From Massilia sp. H6 (GTDB lineage Bacteria > Pseudomonadota > Gammaproteobacteria > Burkholderiales > Burkholderiaceae_D), in contig NZ_CP103371.1 of assembly GCF_024802625.1 (NCBI RefSeq), positions 3,596,001 through 3,660,000 of the forward strand: a DNA stretch of 64,000 nucleotides, in the 5' to 3' direction. The notes beneath the pieces are model-generated. The model was not told the origin of the DNA, ran no database searches, and saw only the letters and a program-made list of their open reading frames with translations. Position 1 is the first letter of the stretch. The number at the start of each line of letters is the position of its first letter. Shown here piece by piece: positions 35,451 through 43,324 of this stretch. The translations under genes were made by a program, and so were the position numbers.

Positions 35451-35486
35451 CTCCTTGTAGAGCTATCAAAAAAAAACTACAAGGAG
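35451..35486 (+). promoter_or_regulatory. Hairpin that sequesters the ribosome-binding site of the serine hydrolase
   Basis: Perfect 10-bp inverted repeat CTCCTTGTAG (35451-35460) and CTACAAGGAG (35477-35486) with a 16-nt A-rich loop. The right arm contains the AAGGAG of the GTG start at 35492. It could act as an RNA thermometer or other translational switch; this is an inference. Confidence 0.6.
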
Positions 35487-35491
35487 AGAGC

Positions 35492-36931
35492 GTGCCTGGA
35501 CACAAGAACATCGCAGCGCTGGCAATCTATGCGCTGAGCATGCCGCTGGCAGCGGCGACGACATCGCCACAGGATGCGCAGGCCATCGCCCGCATCGAAC
35601 GCAGCCTGCCGTCGGCGCTGGCGATCGCAGGCCAGACCATCGCAACGCGCACGCTGGCCGCCGAGATGCAGCGCCTGCACGTGCCCGGCGTGAGCGTCGC
35701 CGTCATCAAAGACGGCAAGATCGCGTGGGCCAAGGGCTATGGCGTGACGCAGGCGGGCGGCGCGCCGGTCACGCCGCAGACTCTGTTCCAGGCTGCCTCG
35801 ATCAGCAAGCCAGTCACCGCACTGGCTGTCTTGCGCATGGCCGAAGCTGGCCAGCTGGCGCTCGACGCCGACATCAATACCATCCTGACCGGCTGGAAGC
35901 TGCCGACCGGCGCCGCCACGCGCCCGGTCAGCCTGCGCCAGCTGCTCTCGCATACGGCCGGCACCACGGTGTCGGGTTTTCGCGGCTATGCGGCCGGAGC
36001 GCAGGTGCCGACCCTGCTCCAGCTACTGGAGGGGCAGGCCCCGGCCAACAGCGGCCCGGTGCGGATCGAAGCGGCGCCTGGCGAGGCCTGGAACTATTCT
36101 GGCGGCGGCTACAGCGTGGTGCAGCAGGCTATGATCGACCGCGCCGGACAGCCTTTCGATACGCTGATGCACGCGACGGTGTTCAAGCCGCTCGGCATGA
36201 CGGACAGCAGCTTCGCCCAACCGCTATCTAGCGCCTCTTTAGCGCGCGCGGCCCTGCCCCACGACGCCAGCGGTGCGTTGATTGCCGGCGGTCCGCACAC
36301 CCATCCCGAACTGGCGGCAGCCGGCATGTGGACCACGCCTAGCGACCTGGCCAGGTTTGCGCTCGCGCTGCAGCGCGGGATGGCAGACGCCGGAGCCGAT
36401 GGTGCGCTGTCCCCGGCCATGACGCGCACGATGCTGCGCCCGGTGATGAACAACTACGCGCTCGGCCTCGAGATCGACGGCAAGGCGTCGCAGCAGGCGT
36501 TCGGCCATGGTGGGCGCAATGTGGGTTATCACAATTCGCTGTACGCCTACGTGCAGCGCGGCGACGGCGTCGTCGTCATGACCAACGGCGACGGTGCGCG
36601 AGAACTGGTGCAGGGACTGATCCGCGCCATTGCCGCCGAATACCGCTGGCCGAGCTACCAGACCGTCCAGCGCAAGGCGATCGCGCTGCCGGGGGCGACC
36701 CGCGCCAGGCTGGCCGGCCGCTATGGCATCAATGGCGCGACCGCATTCGAGATCGCCGACCGCTCGGGCAAGCTGATGATCGCGCTGCGCGAAAACCAGT
36801 GGGAGCCGCTCTACGCCGAATCGGCGCGCAGGCTGTTCGTGCTCACGCGCGAGCTCGATCTGCACATGGCGGACAAGGGTGGGCGGCTCGAGAGCGGGTC
36901 GTTCAAGACCGACTTCCAGCGCATGCCTTAG
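35492..36931 (+). CDS. Serine hydrolase, class C beta-lactamase/esterase-like
   Basis: 479 residues. A GTG start at 35492 is set by AAGGAGAGAGC. A signal peptide is present (cleavage near LAAAT). Catalytic motifs: Ser103-x-x-Lys106 (SISK), Tyr-Ser-Gly in WNYSGGGY (in place of YxN), and FGHGGRN as the KTG-like motif. A C-terminal domain of about 100 residues (GRYGINGATAFEI) is the usual lipocalin-like tail. Such enzymes are esterases, D-aminopeptidases or transpeptidase relatives, less often antibiotic-resistance enzymes, so the substrate is open. Its ribosome-binding site is buried in a hairpin. It is 14 bp upstream of a PhyH gene. Confidence 0.88.
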   Translation: MPGHKNIAALAIYALSMPLAAATTSPQDAQAIARIERSLPSALAIAGQTIATRTLAAEMQRLHVPGVSVAVIKDGKIAWAKGYGVTQAGGAPVTPQTLFQAASISKPVTALAVLRMAEAGQLALDADINTILTGWKLPTGAATRPVSLRQLLSHTAGTTVSGFRGYAAGAQVPTLLQLLEGQAPANSGPVRIEAAPGEAWNYSGGGYSVVQQAMIDRAGQPFDTLMHATVFKPLGMTDSSFAQPLSSASLARAALPHDASGALIAGGPHTHPELAAAGMWTTPSDLARFALALQRGMADAGADGALSPAMTRTMLRPVMNNYALGLEIDGKASQQAFGHGGRNVGYHNSLYAYVQRGDGVVVMTNGDGARELVQGLIRAIAAEYRWPSYQTVQRKAIALPGATRARLAGRYGINGATAFEIADRSGKLMIALRENQWEPLYAESARRLFVLTRELDLHMADKGGRLESGSFKTDFQRMP

Positions 36932-36945
36932 AATTCGCGTCCATC

Positions 36946-37797
36946 ATGCTCACACCAGAACAGCGCGAACGCTACCAGCGCGACGGTTTCCTCGTCATCC
37001 CCGATTTCAAGAGTCTTGACCAGATCGCCGCGTTGCGCCGCCGCGCCGAAGAAATGGTCGCGGCTTTCGACCCGACCGAATCGCGCGCCATCTTCACGAC
37101 CAAAGACCAGGCGCGCGCCAGCGACGACTGGTTCCTGGGCTCGGACAACACGGTGCGCTGCTTCTTCGAAGAAGAAGCCTTTGGCGCCGACGGCCAGCTG
37201 CGCCAGGCCAAGTCCCTGTCGATCAACAAGATCGGCCACGCGATGCACGATCTCGACCCGGTGTTCGACGCCTTCGCTCGCGACCCGAAGCTGGCCGGCG
37301 TGGCACGCGGGCTTGGATTGGCGCGCCCGCAGCTCTGGCAGTCGATGTATATCTTCAAGCAGCCCGGCATCGGCGGCGAGGTGCGCTGGCACCAGGACGC
37401 CACCTTCTTCGACAGCGACCCGATTACCGTGACCACCTTCTGGTTCGCCCTGGAAGACGCCACCATCGACAATGGCTGCCTGTGGGCCGAGCCAGGCGGC
37501 CACCGCGGCCCGCTGCGCGAACGCTTCCTGCGCGATGACGACAAGATCACGATGGAAAAGCTCGATGCCACCCCGTGGCCGGATGACAGCACGGCAGTGC
37601 CGCTGGAAGCGAAGGCCGGCACACTGGTGTGCTTTCACGGATTGCTGCCGCACTACAGCGCTCCGAACCGGTCAACGGTGTCGCGCCACGCGTTCACGCT
37701 GCACGCGACCGACGCGTCGTCCGTCTATTCGCCGCGCAACTGGATCCAGCGCGACGACGGTTTTCCGGTGCGCGGGTTCGACCCGGCCGGGTCTTGA
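36946..37797 (+). CDS. Phytanoyl-CoA dioxygenase (PhyH) family 2OG-Fe(II) oxygenase
   Basis: 283 residues. Iron ligands are visible as His149-x-Asp151 (RWHQDATFF) and His236 (LLPHYSAPNRS), with Arg247 as the 2-oxoglutarate contact. N-terminal LTPEQRERYQRDGFLVIPDF is typical of the family. The start at 36946 is 14 bp after the serine hydrolase stop, with no strong ribosome-binding site, so co-transcription is likely. Substrate unknown; fungal and bacterial members hydroxylate lipids, amino acids or secondary metabolites. Confidence 0.87.
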   Translation: MLTPEQRERYQRDGFLVIPDFKSLDQIAALRRRAEEMVAAFDPTESRAIFTTKDQARASDDWFLGSDNTVRCFFEEEAFGADGQLRQAKSLSINKIGHAMHDLDPVFDAFARDPKLAGVARGLGLARPQLWQSMYIFKQPGIGGEVRWHQDATFFDSDPITVTTFWFALEDATIDNGCLWAEPGGHRGPLRERFLRDDDKITMEKLDATPWPDDSTAVPLEAKAGTLVCFHGLLPHYSAPNRSTVSRHAFTLHATDASSVYSPRNWIQRDDGFPVRGFDPAGS

Positions 37798-37933
37798 CCG
37801 GCGAGCACTGCCCAAGGCCTGTCCAGTATCTGACCAAAATCTGCCCAGCTCCCGGCCCGGCGCGCCCGGGCTGCATATGCATCATGTATCCGTTTTTTTA
37901 CAAATCCACTGAGCAATGCAGAAGTGGTAAAGC

Positions 37934-37954
37934 TAGAATACTTTTCTTATTCTA
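37934..37954. promoter_or_regulatory. Inverted repeat upstream of the tandem M1 genes
   Basis: TAGAATA-N7-TATTCTA, perfect 7-bp arms, in an AT-rich stretch 20 bp before the first M1 gene. It is a candidate operator or part of the promoter. Confidence 0.45.
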
Positions 37955-37974
37955 AATAAAATATCAGGGGAATC

Positions 37975-40350
37975 ATGATCCGTTTGCCCATCGGGCTGGC
38001 CGCGCTATGCCTGAGCGCTTCCGTTCTCGCCGCCGCGCCGTTTGACGACAAGTTCCGCCAGCTCGACGAGTTGCTGCCGACACCGGGCAGCGTGCGCACC
38101 GCCTCGGGCGCGCCGGGACACGCTTACTGGCAGCAGCGCGCCGACTACACGATGCGCGCCACGCTCGACGAAGCCAGGCGCGCGATTACCGGTACCGGCA
38201 CGGTCACGTATCACAACAATTCCCCCGATACGCTCAAATACCTCTGGCTGCAGCTCGACCAGAACATCTACAACCGCAATTCGGACGCGCGCACCACCGC
38301 AGTCCTGCCCTCGCGCCAGGCCTGGGCCCAGGCCAATACACCTGAAACGGGCGTGAAGTTCGACGCCCTGCGCACCCTGCTCGAGGCCGGCACCTTCGAT
38401 GGCGGCTTCAAGATCAGCAATGTGCGCGACAGCAGCGGCCGTGCGCTCAAGTACGTAATCAACCGCACCATGATGCGGATCGACCTGCCGCAGCCGCTCA
38501 AATCCGGCCAGCGCGTGTCGTTCAACCTCGACTGGAACTACAACATCAACGAGCAGAAGGTGCTGGGCGGGCGTTCCGGCTACGAGAAATTCGACGACAA
38601 GAACGACCTGTTCGAAATCGCCCAGTGGTTCCCGCGCATGGCGGCCTATTACGACGTGGCTGGCTGGCAGCACAAGCAGTTCCTGGGCGCTGGCGAGTTT
38701 ACGCTGGAATTTGGCGACTACGATGTGCGGATCACGGTGCCGGCCGACCATATCGTTGCCTCGACCGGCGAATTGCAGAACCCGGGCGAAGTGCTCACCA
38801 GCACCCAGCGCGAGCGCCTGCGCCAGGCGCGCGGCGCTAGGAAACCGGTCCTGATCGTGACCCAGGGCGAAGCCGAAGCGGCCGAGAAGTCGCGCGCCAC
38901 CAGCGTCAAGACCTGGCATTTCAAGGCAAAAAACGTGCGCGATTTCGCGTTCGCGTCGAGCCGCAAATTCATCTGGGACGCCCAGGGCATCAAGTCGGGC
39001 GACACCGACGTGATGGCGATGTCTTACTACCCGAAAGAGGGCAACCCGCTGTGGGAGCGCTATTCGACCCAGGCGATCGTCCACACCATCGAGCAGTACA
39101 ACAAGTATGCGTTCGACTACCCCTACCCGACCTCGATCTCGGTGAACGGTCCGGTGGGCGGCATGGAATACCCGATGATCACCTTTAATGGTCCGCGACC
39201 AGTCAAGGACAAGAAGACCGGTGAACTGACCTATTCGAAGCGCACCAAGTACGGCCTGATCGGCGTGATCATCCACGAAGTGGGCCACAATTACTTTCCG
39301 ATGATCGTCAATTCGGACGAGCGCCAGTGGACCTGGATGGACGAGGGCCTCAATTCCTTCGTGCAGTCGATGGCCCAGGAAGCCTGGGAAGAGACCTGGG
39401 ACGGCATGCGCGGCGACCCGCGCACGATCGTCAACTACATGCGCAGCGCCAACCAGGTGCCGATCATGACCAACTCCGAGTCGGTGCTCCAGTTCGGCAA
39501 CAACGCCTATGCCAAGCCTGCCGCCGCGCTCACTATCCTGCGCGAGACGGTGCTGGGCCGCGAACTGTTCGATTTCGCCTTCAAGGAATACTCGCAGCGC
39601 TGGAAGTTCAAGCGGCCGACGCCGGCCGACTTCTTCCGCACCATGGAAGACGCCTCCGGCACCGATCTCGACTGGTTCTGGCGCGGCTGGTTCTACACCA
39701 CCGATGCGGTCGACGTGAGCGTGGACGGCATCAGCGAATACACCATCAGCAGCAAGGACCCGGAGATCGAAAAAGCCTGGCAGCGCGCGCGCAAGCAGGC
39801 CGAACCAATCTCGATCACCGACCAGCGCAATGCAGGCATGCCGCGCCGGGTCGATGCGCATCCCGAGCTCAAGGATTTCTATAACGAGAACGACGACTTC
39901 ACCGTCACTAACAAGGACCGCAACAAGTTCGCCGAGACGGTGCAGGAACTGGAAGACTGGGAAAAAGCCTTGCTCAAAGAGGGCAAGCACCTGTATCTGG
40001 TCGACTTCTCGAACAAGGGCGGCCTGGTGACGCCGCTGGTAGTCGAAATCGAAACCAGGAGCGGCAAGAAATACATCGAGCGGATTCCGGCCGAAGTGTG
40101 GCGCTATTCGCCGCAAAAGGTGACCAAGCTGTTCATCACCGACGAGCCGATCGTGGGCCTGGTGCAAGACCCTTACTGGGAGACCGCCGACATCGACGTG
40201 AGCAACAACGCCTGGCCGCGCAAGGCGACGCCATCGCGCCTGGAGCTGTTCAAGACCGAGCGCGATCCGGCCACGGGTAACCTGATGCGCGACTTCAATA
40301 CCAAGCTCAAGACCAAGGAGCAGAAAGAAGAAGCGCCGAAGTCCGAGTAA
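37975..40350 (+). CDS. Secreted M1-family zinc metallopeptidase, copy 1
   Basis: 791 residues. Signal peptide with cleavage near VLAAAP; the start follows CAGGGGAATC. The M1 substrate motif is GGMEYP rather than GAMEN. Zinc site HEVGH (434-438) with Glu457 (WMDEGLNSF) fits HExxH-X18-E exactly. The long C-terminal region (about 560-791) is lysine-rich. This M1 subgroup occurs in Bacteroidetes and Proteobacteria beside DUF6702 and TonB receptor genes. It probably cuts peptides in the periplasm or outside. A paralogue with nearly the same 3' end follows. Confidence 0.92.
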   Translation: MIRLPIGLAALCLSASVLAAAPFDDKFRQLDELLPTPGSVRTASGAPGHAYWQQRADYTMRATLDEARRAITGTGTVTYHNNSPDTLKYLWLQLDQNIYNRNSDARTTAVLPSRQAWAQANTPETGVKFDALRTLLEAGTFDGGFKISNVRDSSGRALKYVINRTMMRIDLPQPLKSGQRVSFNLDWNYNINEQKVLGGRSGYEKFDDKNDLFEIAQWFPRMAAYYDVAGWQHKQFLGAGEFTLEFGDYDVRITVPADHIVASTGELQNPGEVLTSTQRERLRQARGARKPVLIVTQGEAEAAEKSRATSVKTWHFKAKNVRDFAFASSRKFIWDAQGIKSGDTDVMAMSYYPKEGNPLWERYSTQAIVHTIEQYNKYAFDYPYPTSISVNGPVGGMEYPMITFNGPRPVKDKKTGELTYSKRTKYGLIGVIIHEVGHNYFPMIVNSDERQWTWMDEGLNSFVQSMAQEAWEETWDGMRGDPRTIVNYMRSANQVPIMTNSESVLQFGNNAYAKPAAALTILRETVLGRELFDFAFKEYSQRWKFKRPTPADFFRTMEDASGTDLDWFWRGWFYTTDAVDVSVDGISEYTISSKDPEIEKAWQRARKQAEPISITDQRNAGMPRRVDAHPELKDFYNENDDFTVTNKDRNKFAETVQELEDWEKALLKEGKHLYLVDFSNKGGLVTPLVVEIETRSGKKYIERIPAEVWRYSPQKVTKLFITDEPIVGLVQDPYWETADIDVSNNAWPRKATPSRLELFKTERDPATGNLMRDFNTKLKTKEQKEEAPKSE
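39705..40296 (+). repeat. Near-identical 592-bp 3' block of M1 copy 1
   Basis: Matches 42173-42764 with two single-base differences by eye (39807 a/g and 40233 a/t), while upstream parts of the two genes differ far more. It suggests recent gene conversion. Confidence 0.85.
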
Positions 40351-40436
40351 GGACGACCGACGTCGTGGGCACTTCGCCCATCCTCCGGCAGGGCTGCATG
40401 CCCTGCCGTTTCTATATTGAAGATGACGCCATTCGC

Positions 40437-42821
40437 ATGAACATCACACCACTGCAGGCGGCCTTTGGCGCCGTATTGCTCGCACTATCTCTAGGCGCTG
40501 TTGGCGCGCCGGCGTTCGACGATAAATTCCGCCAGCTCGACGAGCTGCTGCCGACACCGAATGACACCCGGGCCGCCTCCGGCGCGCCGGGCCACCGCTA
40601 CTGGCAGCAGCGCGCCGACTACCGGCTGCGCGCCACACTGGACGAAAACAGGCGCAGCATCAGCGGTTCGGGCACGGTCACCTACACCAACAATTCGCCG
40701 GACACCCTGCCCTACCTGTGGGTGCAGCTCGACCAGAACATGTTCCGCGCCGATTCGGACAACCGCCGCATCGCAACCCTGCCGGGGCGCGATGCCTGGC
40801 AGGCGCGCGGCAACGACGGCGTCAAGTTCGACGCCCTGCGCGCCACGCTCGAGCAGCACCGCTTTGTGGGTGGCATCAACATCACCAGTGTGGTGGGTGC
40901 CGATGGGCGCGCCTTGCGCCACACGATCAACAAGACCATGATGCGGATCGACCTGCCGCAGCCGCTCAAGTCCGGCCAGCGCGTGTCGTTCAGCCTGGCC
41001 TGGAATTTCAACATCCCCGAAATGAACGTCGTCGGGCGCCGTACCGGCTACGAAAAGTTCGACGATGGCAACGATATCTTCGAAATCGCCAAGTGGTTCC
41101 CGCGCATGGCGGCCTACTACGACCTCAAGGGCTGGCAGAACAAGCAGTACCTGGGCGACGGCGAGTTCACGCTCGAATTCGGTGACTACGACGTGCAGAT
41201 CACCGTGCCGGCCGACCATATCGTTGCCTCCACCGGCCAATTGCAGAATCCTGACCAGGTGCTCACCGGCACCCAGCGCGAGCGCCTGCGCCAGGCGCGC
41301 AGCGCCAGGAAACCGGTCCTGATCGTGACCCAGGGCGAAGCCGAAGCGGCCGAGAAGTCGCGCGCCACCACCACCAGGACCTGGCATTTCAAGGCCAACA
41401 ACGTGCGCGATTTCGCGTTCGCCTCGAGCCGCAAGTTCATCTGGGACGCCCAGGGCATCAAGTCGGGCGAGACCGACGTGATGGCGATGTCTTACTACCC
41501 GAAAGAGGGCAACCCGCTGTGGGAGCGCTATTCGACCCCGGCGATCGTCCACACCATCGAGCAGTACAACAAGTATTCGTTCGACTACCCCTACCCGACC
41601 TCGATCTCGGTGAACGGTCCGGTGGGCGGCATGGAATACCCGATGATCACCTTTAACGGGCCGCGACCAGTCAAGGACAAGAAGACCGGCGAGATCACTT
41701 ATTCGAAGCGCACCAAGTATGGCCTGATCAGCGTGATCATCCACGAAGTCGGCCACAATTACTTTCCAATGATCGTCAATTCGGACGAGCGCCAGTGGAC
41801 CTGGATGGACGAGGGCCTGAACAGCTACCTGCAGTTCCTGGCCGAGCAGGCATGGGAACCCGACTACCCGGGCCGCCGCGGCGAAGCGCGCGACATCGTC
41901 GACTACATGCGCAGCACCAACCAGGTGCCGGTCATGACCAATGCCGAATCGACTCTCCAGCGCGGCAACAACGCCTATGCCAAGCCTGCTACCGCGCTCA
42001 ATATCCTGCGCGAGACGGTGCTGGGCCGCGAACTGTTCGACTTCGCCTTCAAGGAATATGCCGACCGCTGGAAGTTCAAGCGGCCGACGCCGGCCGACTT
42101 CTTCCGCACCATGGAAGACGCGTCCGGCACCGACCTCGACTGGTTCTGGCGCGGCTGGTTCTACACCACCGACGCGGTCGACGTGAGCGTGGACGGCATC
42201 AGCGAATACACCATCAGCAGCAAGGACCCGGAGATCGAAAAAGCCTGGCAGCGCGCGCGCAAGCAGGCCGAACCGATCTCGATCACCGACCAGCGCAATG
42301 CAGGCATGCCGCGCCGGGTCGATGCGCATCCCGAGCTCAAGGATTTCTATAACGAGAACGACGACTTCACCGTCACTAACAAGGACCGCAACAAGTTCGC
42401 CGAGACGGTGCAGGAACTGGAAGACTGGGAAAAAGCCTTGCTCAAAGAGGGCAAGCACCTGTATCTGGTCGACTTCTCGAACAAGGGCGGCCTGGTGACG
42501 CCGCTGGTAGTCGAAATCGAAACCAGGAGCGGCAAGAAATACATCGAGCGGATTCCGGCCGAAGTGTGGCGCTATTCGCCGCAAAAGGTGACCAAGCTGT
42601 TCATCACCGACGAGCCGATCGTGGGCCTGGTGCAAGACCCTTACTGGGAGACCGCCGACATCGACGTGAGCAACAACGCCTGGCCGCGCAAGGCGACGCC
42701 TTCGCGCCTGGAGCTGTTCAAGACCGAGCGCGATCCGGCCACGGGTAACCTGATGCGCGACTTCCGTACGCCCTTGAAGAAACCAGCCGACAAGCCGGCG
42801 GGCGACAAGGCGGCGCAATGA
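40437..42821 (+). CDS. Secreted M1-family zinc metallopeptidase, copy 2
   Basis: 794 residues from the start at 40437, which gives a signal peptide (cleavage near GAVGAP). HEVGH falls at 436-440 with the third ligand Glu459 in WMDEGLNSY. GGMEYP is present. It follows copy 1 by 86 bp. The two proteins diverge most in residues 80-160 and around 460-500, next to the active site, and are nearly the same over the last 200. That pattern fits two substrate preferences on one scaffold. Its stop overlaps the DUF6702 start (ATGA). Confidence 0.92.
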   Translation: MNITPLQAAFGAVLLALSLGAVGAPAFDDKFRQLDELLPTPNDTRAASGAPGHRYWQQRADYRLRATLDENRRSISGSGTVTYTNNSPDTLPYLWVQLDQNMFRADSDNRRIATLPGRDAWQARGNDGVKFDALRATLEQHRFVGGINITSVVGADGRALRHTINKTMMRIDLPQPLKSGQRVSFSLAWNFNIPEMNVVGRRTGYEKFDDGNDIFEIAKWFPRMAAYYDLKGWQNKQYLGDGEFTLEFGDYDVQITVPADHIVASTGQLQNPDQVLTGTQRERLRQARSARKPVLIVTQGEAEAAEKSRATTTRTWHFKANNVRDFAFASSRKFIWDAQGIKSGETDVMAMSYYPKEGNPLWERYSTPAIVHTIEQYNKYSFDYPYPTSISVNGPVGGMEYPMITFNGPRPVKDKKTGEITYSKRTKYGLISVIIHEVGHNYFPMIVNSDERQWTWMDEGLNSYLQFLAEQAWEPDYPGRRGEARDIVDYMRSTNQVPVMTNAESTLQRGNNAYAKPATALNILRETVLGRELFDFAFKEYADRWKFKRPTPADFFRTMEDASGTDLDWFWRGWFYTTDAVDVSVDGISEYTISSKDPEIEKAWQRARKQAEPISITDQRNAGMPRRVDAHPELKDFYNENDDFTVTNKDRNKFAETVQELEDWEKALLKEGKHLYLVDFSNKGGLVTPLVVEIETRSGKKYIERIPAEVWRYSPQKVTKLFITDEPIVGLVQDPYWETADIDVSNNAWPRKATPSRLELFKTERDPATGNLMRDFRTPLKKPADKPAGDKAAQ
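42173..42764 (+). repeat. Near-identical 592-bp 3' block of M1 copy 2
   Basis: Partner of 39705-40296, direct orientation, offset 2468 bp. A direct repeat of this length can recombine and could delete or duplicate one gene copy. Confidence 0.85.
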
Positions 42822-43324
42822 TGCCCGGACGCTGCAAGCTGTTGTTCGCTGCCGCGCTGCTGTGCCTGAGCGCCGCCGCTGGCGCCCACCGCTTCCATAG
42901 CGGAATCACCGAACTGGCGTTCAACCCGCGCACGGGCAGCACCGAGATCGTGCATACCTATATGGCGCACGACATCGAAGCGCTGCTCATGAACACCTAC
43001 GGGCGCCAATTCGACCTCGGCGACCCTGACGACCAGGCGGTGCTGCGCAAGTACGTCGACACCCAGTTCTGGCTCAAGGGCGCAGACAATGCGCGCTTGC
43101 CGGTACGGTGGGTAGGCTTGACTGCAGACTCGCAAAGCGTCGTCATTTACCAGGAACTCGACAATGCTCCGCTGTCGAAGACCGTCACCATCCGCCAGGG
43201 CGTGCTGATCGACTTTTTGCCTGACCAGGTGAACACTGTCAATGTCAACAATCTGGGTAAAATCCAGTCGCTGACATTTACCCACGCTACGCTCGAACAA
43301 CCCCTCCACACCCGCGCCCCATGA
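42818..43324 (+). CDS. DUF6702-family exported protein
   Basis: 168 residues. A signal peptide ends near AAAGAH. The mature part begins HRFHSGITELAFNPRTGST, then TYMAHDIEALL, and ends in IDFLPDQVNTVNVNNLGKI, as expected of DUF6702. The ATG at 42818 overlaps the previous stop; a second ATG at 42821 is an alternative. The stop overlaps the TonB receptor start (ATGA). Function is unknown. The constant company of an M1 peptidase suggests a shared role in peptide or metal handling. Confidence 0.72.
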   Translation: MMPGRCKLLFAAALLCLSAAAGAHRFHSGITELAFNPRTGSTEIVHTYMAHDIEALLMNTYGRQFDLGDPDDQAVLRKYVDTQFWLKGADNARLPVRWVGLTADSQSVVIYQELDNAPLSKTVTIRQGVLIDFLPDQVNTVNVNNLGKIQSLTFTHATLEQPLHTRAP

